Source: Neopestalotiopsis rosae (Eukaryota; Ascomycota; Sordariomycetes; Amphisphaeriales; Sporocadaceae). Taken from it: a DNA stretch of 64,000 bases. The translations under genes were made by a program, and so were the position numbers. Positions 22,643 through 33,571 of this stretch are shown here, piece by piece (positions within the stretch are counted from its first letter, which is position 1; every line of letters starts with the position of its first letter). Below the pieces are notes generated by a model. The model searched no databases. It was not told where the DNA came from and saw nothing but the letters and a program-made list of their open reading frames with translations. The DNA is taken from assembly GCA_023078685.1 (NCBI GenBank), contig JALGAS010000003.1, forward strand, positions 1,612,001-1,676,000, in the 5' to 3' direction.

Positions 22643-24697
22643 ATGAAGCGCAAGGCGGAAGCGCAGGCTGCAAGTCGAAGCCCCAATAAGAAGAAGTCCA
22701 AGCCTTGTAAGTCGACGACACTCACTGAGCCCGTTGAGATATTACGCGATTCCTAACCTCTGTGCGCGCCAACAGCATTGAGCGATACCGAGGTCGCTGC
22801 GAGGTTCCGGAAAGGACTCTTGAACCAAGATGTCCTAGATTCGTACACGAAAGAATATGCCGACTCGGAGCCCTACAAGCACTGCGTCATCCACGAGCTG
22901 ATTGACGACAAGCTGCTGCGCTCGGTCCGAGAGGAAATCAAGGAGAATGTCTCCTTCACGCCCAAGGAGACGGACATATACAAGATCCACCAGTCTGGCG
23001 ACCTGGCCAACCTGGACGGCCTGGGCGACGAGGCTCTGCAGAAGCTGCCCTCGCTACTCTCGCTCAGAGACGCCATGTACTCGAAAAAGTTCCGCGACTA
23101 CGTTGCCCACATCACCGGCTGCGGCCCCCTGAGCGGGCGCAAGACGGACATGGCCATCAACGTCTATACCCCCGGCTGCTTCCTCCTCTGCCACGACGAC
23201 GTTATTGGCAGCCGCCGCGTTAGCTACATCTTGTACCTCACAGACCCCGACGTGCCCTGGAAGCCAGAGTGGGGCGGCGCTCTGAGGCTGTTCCCGGTGC
23301 AAGAGCGCGAGGGCAAGGACGGCAAGGTCGCCAAAACGCCCGAGGCCGACGTGTCCAAGATCATCCCCCCGGCCTGGAACCAGCTGAGCTTCTTCGCCGT
23401 GCAGCCCGGCGAGAGCTTCCACGACGTCGAGGAGGTGTACCACGCCAAGAACAAGAAGCAGCTCGAGAAGGAAGGGGGCCGGATCCGCATGGCCATCAGC
23501 GGCTGGTTTCACATTCCGCAGATCGGCGAGGAGGGCTACATCGAGGGCGAGGAGGAGAAGAACGCAAAGAACAGCAGTCTGATGCAGCTGCAGGGCAACC
23601 CGGACCAGTACGACGAGCCCAAGTGGTCCCCCGTGCCCGTCGAGAACCCGGCGGCCAGCTCCGCCGAGGACTTCGATGAGGGCGACCTCGAGTTCCTGCT
23701 CAAGTACATGGCGCCAACGTACCTGACGCCCGACACGCTGGAGCAGGTTCAGGAGCACTTTGACGAGGACTCTAGCATTACGCTGCCCGACCTCCTCAAC
23801 AAGAAGTTTGCTCAGCGCCTGCGCGACTACGTGATGGAGCAAGACGGCAAAGCCCTCCCCGAGTCAAGCGCCGAGATCGAAAAGGGCGACTGGAAGGTTG
23901 CCAAGCCACCTCACAAGCAGCGCTATCTATTCATGCAGCAGCAGAAGCAGTCCCAACAGAAGGGCGCAAAGAAGGGAGGTCGAAAAGCTGCTGAAAAGGA
24001 GGATGACTCGCCCATACGAGAACTGCTCGACGTGTTTCTACCCAGTACCCAGTTCCGCCGCTGGCTGCAGATGGCGACGAGCAGTGTCATTGAGAGCCAC
24101 GATCTCATTGCGCGACGATTCCGCAAGGGCAAGGACTACACGCTGGCCACTGGCCACGAGGGCAAGCCTCGCCTAGAGCTCAACCTGGGCATCACGCCGA
24201 CATCGGGATGGGGCGATGAAGCAGAGGAAGAAGAGGAAGAAGAGGAGGAGCCACCCAAGACCAAGGGTAAAGGCAGCAGCAAAGACAAGGGTAAAGGCAA
24301 GGAGAAGGAGAAGAAGCCCGCCGAGGAAGAAGAGCCCGAAGAGGTTGGCGGTCACGAGGTCTACATGGCGGGCGACGACGACACGGCCGAGGACGCCGCC
24401 ATTTACAAGTCCAGCGGCGACGAGGACAATATCCTCTTCTTCCAGGCCGCGGCGTGGAACAAGCTGACCATTGTCCTCCGGGACAGCGGCACCCTCAAGT
24501 TTGTCAAGTACGTGAGTCGCAAGGCGCCGGGCGATCGCTGGGACATTTGTGCCACGTTTGACATTGAAGAGCAAGACGACGACGAGGAGGAAGACGAGAC
24601 AAAGGAAGAGGTTGATGAGAACGCAAAGTTGCTTGCCGAGGACACTGAGGAGGAATGGAATGGCTTCTCGGGCAAGGAGGACAGCGAATCTGACTAG
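22643..24697 (+). CDS. Tpa1/Ofd1-type prolyl hydroxylase (2-oxoglutarate/Fe(II) dioxygenase)
   Basis: Two exons, 22643-22706 and 22776-24697, encode 661 aa. The 69-bp intron reads GTAAGT...CAACAG. The short first exon carries a Lys-rich, nuclear-localisation-like N-terminus (MKRKAEAQ and PNKKKSKP). The catalytic double-stranded beta-helix has CHDDVIG with Fe ligands His161 and Asp163, FHDVEEV with His237, and RIRMAISGW with the 2-oxoglutarate-binding Arg. A second, degenerate helix domain follows (PIRELLDVFLPSTQFRRWL onward), as in Tpa1 and Ofd1. Family knowledge: this group hydroxylates a conserved proline in ribosomal protein uS12. Fission-yeast Ofd1 also controls stability of the hypoxic sterol regulator Sre1. 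An acidic and Lys-rich insertion of about 50 residues (about 500-550) looks disordered. Convergent with the DUF3074-type gene. Confidence 0.93.
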
Positions 24698-24998
24698 TTG
24701 GAAAAAGTGCTTGTATACAGAAAGATGCCATAGACGGTAAATCATGACTTAATGACCTTGACAACTACCATGAATGCCTGCAAGTGATTAAACCACCGCT
24801 AAGTTCCGTTTTCCCGAAGACCATTATTATACAAATTAACTTAATTAACAAGAGGGGGAAAGTCTTGGGAGGAACTCGTCCCAAATCGACGAACAATCTT
24901 CATATCTCAACCCTCGCCATTAAGATACAAGATATCATGATGTAGATAATGGTCAAGCACACCAAAGCGTTCTCTTTCACTGCCACATGACCATTGGC
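24698..24998. other. Convergent intergenic region
   Basis: About 300 bp between the 3' ends of the hydroxylase (+) and the DUF3074-type gene (-). It presumably holds both 3' UTRs. Nothing else is seen. Confidence 0.5.
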
Positions 24999-26102
24999 TC
25001 ATACTTCTGCTGTTGACTCCTTGGGGGCAGTCTCAACAGCCGTTCCCGTCGTGACCACCGGCGCAGCGTCGTCGTTATTCGCCGCCGCCGCTGTTGTTGT
25101 TGATGTTGTTGCTGCAGTAGACTCGCCACCACCGTTGTGCTTCCCCGTCACCCCGTCTCGAGCGACGTTGCGATTCTTTCTCTCCTTGGCGATCCAGCTG
25201 AGAAAAAGGGGCACATCCTTCCACACGATGCCCGGCATGGCCAGATTCTGGACAAACTGGGGCAGCACGCCCCCGGCGTCGCTGGCCGTGGCCATGATCC
25301 ACTCGATGCGGCCCTCCTTGTTCTGCAGCTTGCGGACGCGCTCGACGCTGACGTAGAGGGCGACCTGGGCGCCCTTTTCCGAGCTCAGCCGGCTGAACTC
25401 GGCGCTCGCCCCAAAGTCGGGCACGGGGATGCTCACGACGATGAAGTCGGGGACGTGGTGCTTCTCGCCGGCCGTGTTCGTGGTCAGACCCGCCGTCAGC
25501 TGCAGCACGGGGAACGTGCGGTCCTTGAGCACCGGCCGGCCGACCTTGTGCCGCATCTCCTCGACCTTGAGGGAGAAGTCGGCCCAGGCCGTCCCCGGCT
25601 TGACGATCAGGTGGTCGTCGTCGTCGATCCCTTCCCCCAGGTACTCGGGCACGCCGGAGCAGTCCCACACCAGCGCCTCGTGCGTCGCCTGCACGTTGGG
25701 GGTAAAGGCCTCCTCGGCCTCGGCGTGCTCGCGCCGGAAGCACATTTCGAACTCGGCCCAGTTCGCCGTGCCTGGGATGCCCCGGTCCTCGTGCACGCTC
25801 CGGCGCAGCGCCCACGTCTCTTTTTCTTTGACCCCTCCTGCGCCTTGCACCTGGAGGGTGCGCTCCCACGCCTCCACGGGCGCCGTCGAGTCTGGCGACG
25901 TCTTGTCGCCCTTGTGCTTCCAGAGCTCATGGTCCGGGCCATAGGCGCCGTCGTCTTCAATGGAGGCCGTGTAGAGGAAGGGCAACGCCTCGCGCAGTAT
26001 GTCGTGTATGAAGGGTGTCAGGACGTCTGGGCTCGCGTCTGATGGAGGTAGACGTGAGAGGGGGATGCCCCGGAGACGAACAAGGGGTGGTGATGATGAC
26101 AT
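24999..26102 (-). CDS. DUF3074-type (START-like) fungal protein
   Basis: A single exon encodes 367 aa. The open frame continues upstream to 26426, but I chose the ATG at 26102 because the protein becomes conserved-looking only from MSSSPPLVRLRGIPLSRLPP, and the extension is AT-rich leader. Features such as ETWALRRSVHEDRGIPGTA followed by W-EFE and a long hydrophilic segment, then VPDFIVVSIPVPDF, fit the DUF3074 family of filamentous fungi, which is predicted to share the START/Bet v 1 lipid-binding fold. The biochemical function is unknown. The C-terminus is low-complexity Thr/Ala. No signal peptide or membrane segment is visible. The family assignment is from recall of its pattern, so moderately sure. 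Confidence 0.75.
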   Translation of the reverse strand: MSSSPPLVRLRGIPLSRLPPSDASPDVLTPFIHDILREALPFLYTASIEDDGAYGPDHELWKHKGDKTSPDSTAPVEAWERTLQVQGAGGVKEKETWALRRSVHEDRGIPGTANWAEFEMCFRREHAEAEEAFTPNVQATHEALVWDCSGVPEYLGEGIDDDDHLIVKPGTAWADFSLKVEEMRHKVGRPVLKDRTFPVLQLTAGLTTNTAGEKHHVPDFIVVSIPVPDFGASAEFSRLSSEKGAQVALYVSVERVRKLQNKEGRIEWIMATASDAGGVLPQFVQNLAMPGIVWKDVPLFLSWIAKERKNRNVARDGVTGKHNGGGESTAATTSTTTAAAANNDDAAPVVTTGTAVETAPKESTAEV

Positions 26103-28487
26103 GGTAACTTTCCTCTCAATCACTTCCTTTTCTGTGCGATGTATGCAAATGTTTACCCTGGCTATGTGCTTCGTCCAACGTCCAGAGCTCAGTGTGTATA
26201 GATTATAGTCTACAGACTGTGTTATGTGATGTTGTCGTGCAAATGGGTGACTACTTTGAAACAAATTACAGCGTACCGAGCCGCCGGCGATCAGAACAAA
26301 CCGAGCTATCCTATTATGATGGGGACAAATGAAATTATCATCTGCAAGTATGTATGTGATATTTCTGTACCCCATACGTGTGGAGGGATAGAACGGATGC
26401 AAGACTTTCCGGGCGCATTGCTTCAAACAGTGGTATGAGTACCTAAGATTATAAGGCTAGCGCGCTGTTCTTCATGTCTCCTGCGTCATTCATACAAGGG
26501 TCTTGGCGGCCGTGCTCTCAACCATATATAAGCTTTTTGTGACAGATGCAACTAAACGAATTCAAAAGTGCCATTCAAAGTATCAAAGTATGCAAGAGTC
26601 TTACAACAAGTTAACAAAAGTCTCTCTCATCAGATTATTTGTTAAATTGGAGGTAACTTACAATGAACTTTCCTCCTCGTTGCTCTCTTTACAACGAAAG
26701 GGCTGCAAAGAAGTATGGACATCAAGGCACAAGGATCCAACAAACTTGAGAATATAGGGCGAGCTTCCAAGCATATTAAGTTTGAATTCTTTCGTGTTCG
26801 GTAATCTCGCAAGTTTGTCTTTTGAGGCGTTTGGTCCTCAATCCAGAACACATAGCCGCCAGAGTTCGGAGCTCCACATGCACATTTCTGCCGCTCTAAT
26901 CATAGTCCAAGTCTCCAAGATACCTTGAAAACACGTTGAAATCACCGTCCTCTGACCACAGTCCCTGGAAACTCATGGCAACCGCCAAACTTCGCACCGT
27001 TGCTAATTTGTCGAATATATTGCGAACTAGCAACGAGATACACTTATCTCGGTCAAATCGAAGGGAACATTCTCGTAAGGGAAGTTTGTGATGCGAACAG
27101 CTTCAGTATTGTGAGCAGCTCTCGAGTTGAGGAATGGGCCTTGTCCAGGTGAAACTGCTGCGGCGAGCGGGTGTATTCCTAATACGTAGCGACTTCGTCG
27201 ACCATCAAGGCCTCTTGGACCGAGAGCCATAGGTGTTTTGCGTCGGTGGGATAACTCACGGGGTGATATACTCAGACAGAGGCGGCTTTGCGGATGACCA
27301 GTTTAATAAAAGTTTGACGAAGAAGTGGTTTCTTCGTCTTCAGGCATCCTGTTACGGCAGTGGCAAGCTTTTCCGAATTCTATCATAGCGATGGGCTCAG
27401 GTACAGCCTTCACTGTACATATAAGTCATTGGCTTCTGTACACGTAGATAGCCACCCACAATTCATGAAATAACCGGCAGCTTAAACAAAACAATTGCTC
27501 GAGGCTAGACCTTCCAGATAAATGAGAGCGGCCTTCGCGCAGATAGATTGCAATATGTAATACTGCCATCGTATAAGTCAATGAAGGCCAGTTGCAAGGA
27601 CTCCACTTCGATACCAGTTTTATACTCATGTCCGTTTTCCTCTCGCTCGAGTCATTTTCATCTAGAAATCCCTGGCCAACCCGTTTCGACCATCATCGCC
27701 TTTGAACACATCGACAATAAGAGCTGTTGCCTTTAGCTTCACTACCTCTCCTCAACCGTATGACACCGTAAGATCTCAAAAGGCACGACAGAGAAATTTT
27801 GCACTTGGTAATTGTGCCGCAGCATCCGACAGCTGGTTCCCAGTACATGTATGGATCTAGATATGGTTCGCAATCACTGGGGGATCGCGCACAGACTGGA
27901 CAACTGGCAGCATACTGCATAATGGGTGAGGTTAATTATAATGGACTTGCGGGGCGTTCATCCCTTTGTGACAGGGAAAGTACATTTCAGGTAATGCTTG
28001 ACAGAGGATGTGCCTGCATAGATACCCAACCTGGAGCCTATGTGCCAAATTTTGCATGCGGCGTGAACATTTGTGACCCATGAGAGAACCGTGCAATCCT
28101 TCTTTCAGCCTCCTCTCCCATCATAGCTAACCTAATGCACTCATTGCCCAGACCACCACCATCATACATCACAGCTACATCGAACCAGACGAACCCTGAC
28201 GGTCCACTCTTCTTCAAGCAAAGATCAGACCCGCTGACAAGCTGCAGGCTTCAACTGATCCGCGTATTGCCGTGCGTGGCATTCGTCTCCTGCCGGCTTA
28301 TCCAATCCTGTAGATACTAGGTGCCGTATGGAGTAATGTGGTACTACATAACCCGTAGCCAGGGAAAGACCTGAAGCTCTCTTTCTTTCGTTCAGCACGC
28401 AGATATATGTTACACCACAACATAGTCCGATTGTCACCCATCATTTCTTGATAATAGCCTGGACAGCTCTCTACATCTTCGAGCAGT
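26103..28487. other. Divergent intergenic region upstream of the HET gene
   Basis: About 2.4 kb between divergent genes. It is more AT-rich than the coding parts, and no supported gene is seen. A minus-strand frame at 27027-27230 encodes a protein-like string (with PGQGPFLNSR) that may be a remnant of a decayed gene, but I cannot name it. Confidence 0.45.
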
Positions 28488-30482
28488 ATGGCAGATCCAG
28501 TGACAGTATCTTTCTATGCTCGTTTGGCGATTGCAAAAGATCAGAAGCAAATCCGTCTGTTGAAGCTCTTGCCCTCCGTCGATACAGATCAAATATCGTG
28601 CACCCTCGAGGTTGTCAACTGGACACCTAAGCTTCAGTACGCGGCCATATCCTATGTTTGGGGCGAATCAAAGATAAAGAAGACCATCTCCATCAACGAC
28701 CAGCCATTACACATTCAGGAGAATCTACATACCGCCCTCTGGCATATCCGAAAGAATGATATGCTACAACAAGATGGCTCAGAACAGCCTCTTCCTCTTT
28801 GGGCTGATGCAGTCTGTATCGACCAAGACAACAATGACGAACGCAATCATCAGGTCTCTTTGATGGAATCAATCTACGGATCGGCATCCAGAGTTATTTA
28901 CTGGCTCGGCCGACCAAAAGATGACAGTCTGAGCGGAGATATCGCAATCACAGCCATTCGAGAGATGGCGGAAGCTGCATTCCATGATGGCTCAGACCTT
29001 GATATGGAGTGTCTCAAGAATTTTCTGGCCGCTCACGAAGGTCTGAACTTGCCCATTCATGACGTTGGATTTTTGGGAAACTTGCCACCAGTTTGGCAAT
29101 CCATCGTACACGTACTTAAAAGTGAATTTTGGGAACGAGTTTGGATAATTCAAGAGTTTGCCTTGCCCGTTTCTCAAGACGTCCTTCGGTTTACCTGCGG
29201 CAATAGCACCACAACCTTGACCCAGTTTCTACAGTTTATTCGCATTGTAGATTTTATCAATAAGTCTAGCGATAACTCTTTGTGCTCGCCGGAGTCTTTA
29301 CATCGCAATCTGGACATAGCGTTCATGCCAGGAAGGGCCCATATCTCCATGTTGCGCGAATTTCGGAGACGCGACAGGCAATTGAGCCCGGCCAGCCTGC
29401 CGGCACTCGCAATCTTATACAAGGCATCCAACCCGCTAGACTACGTCTATGGCTTCCGCGCGGTTCTCGATATCCAATCTGTGGTCAACTACGAAAAGAG
29501 CAAGAAAGAAGTATACATGGATTGGTTCAAAGATGCGATAAAAAACAGTCCAGTCTTTGACATTACGGTATGGGCCGGAATCGGGCTGCTTGGTCCTGCT
29601 AACCAGGAGTGGCCCTCATGGCTGCCCGACTTAGCATCGATTCGCGACACCCCACACAAGTTGGCTGCCAGAAGCATGATAGAGAAAGGCCGTGATTCCC
29701 AGCAACCCCCTGGAGATATCGATGGCAATGTGTTGCATATATCGGGTGTTAGACTTGGCGACACAGTTGCGAAAATCTTCCAGCCGGAACCTGGAGCGCC
29801 CAAGCGAGAAAACGGCTTCACGCCCAGTTTTCTCCATTATGTTTGCCGCAGTATCCTGGCCAACGCTTCAAGTCATCATCCTTTAGGTGTTACACCTTTA
29901 CAAGCCTTCCTAATCACGATGGTCAACTGCTTTAAGCAGGATTCAAGGAGCAGGATATCATCCGAGCACCCTTTAGACACCAATGACCCTATGCTTATGG
30001 GAGTTATTTATCATATAGCTGAGGGTTTTGTACCCCAATCCGAGTTCAGCCATGATGACGACTTGTCAATATATGGTCCGGAATGGGTTTCAATGAAGTT
30101 GTACAATATAGGAATTTTGTCGGGTAATCTAGTAGAACAACTTCTGGGAACAAGCAGCGTTTTCCCTCCGGAAATGATGCGGAAACTCACCAACGCCCAT
30201 CACGATCCAGGAGGTTTGTTGAGCGCGCATTTAAAAGATTACGCCACCTTTCAAACAACAAATGGCCACATTGGGATAGGGCCACCGGGGTTAAAGGAAG
30301 GCGATGAACTGTGGTTCTTCTCTGAGCGCGATACACCGGGGCTTTTACGGCTGGAAAAGAAGAACGATAAAATGGTGACAAAGTTTGTAGGGGCATGTTA
30401 CATCCACGAATCGTCAGTCTCGGCCATGAGAGACTCTGTTCCATCGGGAAGCGCAAGATATGAAAGACTTTCGCTACATTGA
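28488..30482 (+). CDS. Heterokaryon-incompatibility (HET) domain protein
   Basis: An intronless frame of 664 aa. The HET domain begins at about residue 51 with YAAISYVWG, continues with LWADAVCIDQDNNDER (about 104-119) and ends with SLMESIYGSASRVIYWLGRP. These are the three conserved blocks of the family. The C-terminus (GPPGLKEGDELWFFSE and GACYIHE) matches the tail typical of HET-6-like proteins. HET proteins mediate recognition of non-self after hyphal fusion and can trigger cell death. The domain is distantly related to TIR domains, but specificity and partner cannot be predicted. No NACHT/WD repeats are attached. Codon use is clearly less GC-biased than in the flanking housekeeping genes, which suits an accessory, fast-evolving gene. 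A C28 tract lies about 100 bp downstream. Confidence 0.93.
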   Translation: MADPVTVSFYARLAIAKDQKQIRLLKLLPSVDTDQISCTLEVVNWTPKLQYAAISYVWGESKIKKTISINDQPLHIQENLHTALWHIRKNDMLQQDGSEQPLPLWADAVCIDQDNNDERNHQVSLMESIYGSASRVIYWLGRPKDDSLSGDIAITAIREMAEAAFHDGSDLDMECLKNFLAAHEGLNLPIHDVGFLGNLPPVWQSIVHVLKSEFWERVWIIQEFALPVSQDVLRFTCGNSTTTLTQFLQFIRIVDFINKSSDNSLCSPESLHRNLDIAFMPGRAHISMLREFRRRDRQLSPASLPALAILYKASNPLDYVYGFRAVLDIQSVVNYEKSKKEVYMDWFKDAIKNSPVFDITVWAGIGLLGPANQEWPSWLPDLASIRDTPHKLAARSMIEKGRDSQQPPGDIDGNVLHISGVRLGDTVAKIFQPEPGAPKRENGFTPSFLHYVCRSILANASSHHPLGVTPLQAFLITMVNCFKQDSRSRISSEHPLDTNDPMLMGVIYHIAEGFVPQSEFSHDDDLSIYGPEWVSMKLYNIGILSGNLVEQLLGTSSVFPPEMMRKLTNAHHDPGGLLSAHLKDYATFQTTNGHIGIGPPGLKEGDELWFFSERDTPGLLRLEKKNDKMVTKFVGACYIHESSVSAMRDSVPSGSARYERLSLH

Positions 30483-31098
30483 GGGATGGCATACTATCGT
30501 GGCGCAAAGATATGTTTGTTGCGTGCTGGATGTATTTGATATTCCTAGATTCGTTTTCGAAGCTCGATCGCAACATGATAGAGAAGACCCCCCCCCCCCC
30601 CCCCCCCCCCCCCCCAAAAAAAAGAGAAAAGTACTTCGGTCTCTTATGATTCAAATCATGCTTCATACGTTGGATTACAGCGATTGGAGGCGGGCTCACC
30701 TGGATCCCAAGATTTGTCAACCTCAAAAAGCAAAAGCTCAAATGCTTTCTCGGCATTTCTGTTATTTGTGCCAACGTGAACATGGGCCTAAATCATAACG
30801 TTATTTGGATATTCTCGGCATAAATCAGATATCGTTTGGCGTTGCGAACACAACTTCCTTTCAAGGCCAGCCAACTTATCCCTTACTCGACAGGGATATC
30901 GACAACTTCAAAAGGCAGTTGAAGAAAAGACCTTAATCTCTGGTATCCTAATTCATTGATTTCGTGTTCATTACTATTAATTATATGCTAGTGGCGCTTC
31001 TATGCTTCTATCCTTCGTTAGGGCATGTCATTTGCCTTTAGGAGGTAAATGTATATACATGAAAAAGTTCAGAAACTTGATTCAAGGTCGCCGCAATT
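30483..31098. other. Convergent intergenic region with C28 tract
   Basis: About 615 bp between the HET gene (+) and CYP51 (-), presumably both 3' UTRs. The homopolymer is listed separately. No gene is seen. Confidence 0.5.
30588..30615 (+). repeat. C28 homopolymer followed by A8
   Basis: Twenty-eight consecutive C followed directly by eight A, about 105 bp past the HET stop codon. It is the longest homopolymer in the window. Its exact length may be uncertain because such runs are error-prone in sequencing. Confidence 0.85.
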
Positions 31099-32745
31099 CT
31101 ATGGGTTGCGCTTCTCCCAGTAGATGTTGGCGGGCTCCAGCGGTCTGGAGAACAGCGACTGGTAGTCTGTGCCGATAACCTTGTTGCTGCCGTCCGTGTT
31201 TCTAAACTTGAATTCGCGAACAACCATGGCGACAATGGTCTGGAGTTGCACATTGGCAAAGTGCTCACCAATGCATCGATGTCTTCCGGCACCGAAAGGC
31301 AGGTAGGGTGACTGGGAACCCTTGCTGACCAATCCGTATCCGTAATCGATCTTCTCCTCCTCGTCGGCCGTGCTCTGAGAGATTCTGGGGGAGAGAGGGT
31401 GGTCCTTGTCCCAACGGTGAGGCTCCCACAAATCAGGCTCGGGGAAGTACTGAGGATCCGTAGCCGAGACGCCGGCGGCGGCGAGGAGAACATGCTCGGT
31501 AGGAATGACATACTTGGTACCGGGCACAGGCATGGGCTGCTTGACGGCGCGCATGATGGAGTGGATCGGGGCGTTGAGTCGCAGAGTCTCCTTGATGATG
31601 TTCTGGTTCAGGGGCAGTTTGGCGAGATCCTCATACTTCAAGGGCGGCAGGTCGGCTCCGAGGTTCTCCACCTGTTCACGGTAGAGATCCTCCATGATGT
31701 CGGGGCGAGCGGCAAGGTAGAGCATGATCCAGGAGCTGGTAGACGACGACGAGTGCTGGCCAGCCATGAGGAGGGCAATCATCATGTGGGCAATCTCGTG
31801 ATCAGGGGGCGTGATACCAGTCTTGTACTGAGAGCGCATGAGGTGGCTCATCATGTCCTGACCGTCAGTCTTGCCCGTTGCGCGGCGCTCCTGGATTGTG
31901 TCCATATAGATCTTGGCAATCGTGCGCTGAGCATAGTCGCGCTTGTTGTTCCAGGGGAGAGGAGCCCAGTGAAGCATGAAGTTTACGGCGCTGAATCCCA
32001 TATCGAGGTCGTGGTACAGATCGGCCAGCGACTCATCAAACTTGTCGCGGATTTCCTTGCCCTGGAGAGAGTGCGATGCGGTGAAAATGGTGAGCTGAGC
32101 CATCTTGGGAGGAATGTTGACGGTGCCAGATTTACCCTTGAAATCGGAGCTCTTCTTGAAGTAGCTCGCGACCTCATCGGCGATGATGGGAACGTAAGAC
32201 TGGAAGGCTTGAGTGGTCAAGGCGACTTTCATGAACTGCAAGAAACATGAACGTTAGCAAGCGACGGGGGGAAAGGAAATCATGCGAATGTTGTGGCTGA
32301 CCTTCTTCTGCTCCATGAGCTTGGCATTGGGGCAATCGTAGACAACGTCCTTGCCAAAGACGGGAGTAGTCAGAACCGAGTAGATGTCTTCGGCGTTGAC
32401 GTCCTTGAGCTTTCCGTTCAGAATAAAGTCGTTGCCCTGAGTGCCGACGTAGACGGTGGTCTTCTTGCCGAGCAGGATAAAGGTGTAGATGTCGCCGTAC
32501 TTTTCCCTGTTCTCCTTGAAGAAGCGCGGGGGGTCCATGCCGTAGGTGACGGTGCTGCCCACGACGGGGAACCAGGAAAAGACCATGGGCGGTTCATTGG
32601 GGTTCTTGAACAGCAGCTGCTTCGTGACGTGCCAAAAGATGGAGAGGAAGAGGAAGGCAGCCGCGGCGACGCCAACCTGCGACGCGGCCGAAAGTTCAGA
32701 CAGCCTTTGGGCGAGGGGCCCGGCGAGGTCTTCAAAGAGACCCAT
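31099..32745 (-). CDS. cyp51: Sterol 14-alpha-demethylase (CYP51), B-type
   Basis: Two exons, 32745-32302 and 32235-31099, encode 526 aa, the usual length for fungal CYP51B. This ER-bound P450 removes the 14-alpha-methyl group of eburicol/lanosterol in ergosterol synthesis and is the target of azole fungicides. A hydrophobic N-terminal anchor spans about residues 24-48. Substrate-region Tyr122 (AEDIYSVL) and Tyr136 (VVYDCPN) are both present; these correspond to well-studied azole-contact positions and here show the ancestral residue. The I-helix is [12 protein letters not shown] (about 306-317). The K-helix ExxR is Glu364 to Arg367. The haem loop is [12 protein letters not shown] with Cys469. 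The 66-bp intron uses GTCAGC, a weaker donor, and ends TTGCAG. The closest pattern from memory is the CYP51B class, with moderate confidence on the paralogue. Convergent with the HET gene. Confidence 0.95.
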
Positions 32746-33571
32746 GATTTGTCGATTGCTGCTCGCTCGCTCGCTCGGTGTAAGGAATGAATCAATCGTG
32801 TCTTCGTTGGTTGAAGAGGGTTGAGGAGGAGAAAGGAATGGACAGACACTCTCGCACTACACACAAAAAAAGAGGCGGTATGGCGGTGGTACTAGTAGTC
32901 TATTTGAACCAAGGCGGCATTGAGATTGAGGCCACTGGAAATTTGTTGACGGCGCTTTCTGATTGAGCAATGCCCAGAGCGATTAGGGGTCTTGCCGGCG
33001 CGCTGATTGGCTGTCGTATTCGTATTTTGAGCTATGCGAAGAATGTCCCACAATTAGCTCGACGTGCATCGAACGTTTAACATCTCGATCAGCCTGTAAA
33101 TCGTCCGACCAGTCAGCGTCGTCGCAAATGGAGACGACGGGTTTTTGTTATACTGCGTGCAAGCCGACAGGCAGCAGAAATACATGTCACCAGATCAGAT
33201 CAGACCCTGAGAAGAAAATCTTCACTCTCGTGCCATCCGGCAATGGGTAATCAGCTAGGCCATCAACTTAAACTGGGTCTCCTTTTCCCCTGAATGAAGC
33301 TTAGATATGGGCAGCAGTAGAAAGAGTCCGTAGAACTCATACAAGAGTCACTGGTTTTCATATAACTTTTATATATACTGATTAATATTATATAGTCTTT
33401 CTTTGTTTATATACGCTTATAAAATACAGCCAAGTCGTTCTATGACAAAAGAGCTAAAATTTGCTTGGATATTATCGTAGTTGTCGGGGCGATGTCTCCA
33501 TACACTCTGTTGATATGTTCGTCGGACCATCGGCGCCTGCTCTCAATCATGTTGCCAGATGGGGTGCACCC
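32746..33571. other. CYP51 promoter and 3' flank of the receptor gene
   Basis: About 825 bp without a gene. The part next to CYP51 should be its promoter. An AT-rich patch at about 33355-33430 probably belongs to the 3' region of the receptor gene. Confidence 0.5.
33006..33010 (-). promoter_or_regulatory. CCAAT box upstream of CYP51
   Basis: On the gene strand the site reads AGCCAATCAGCG, about 260 bp upstream of the CYP51 start. CCAAT-binding complex sites are known to repress or tune cyp51A in Aspergillus. Activity here is inferred, since a 5-bp motif occurs often by chance. Confidence 0.25.

Noticed and set aside
26103..26426. In-frame N-terminal extension of the DUF3074-type protein
   Set aside because: It is AT-rich with leader-like content. 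The conserved-looking protein begins at the ATG at 26102.
27027..27230. Minus-strand frame with protein-like composition (PGQGPFLNSR, NFPYENVPFDL)
   Set aside because: Only 67 codons. A possible upstream exon ending in ITP before GTGAGT does not lead to a family I can recognise. It may be a gene relic, but is not supported.
30460..30798. ORF with a poly-proline run followed by PKKKRKV, a nuclear-localisation-like string
   Set aside because: It is a translation of the C28-A8 homopolymer and its flank downstream of the HET stop codon. The peptide has no conserved content and its frame depends on the homopolymer length.
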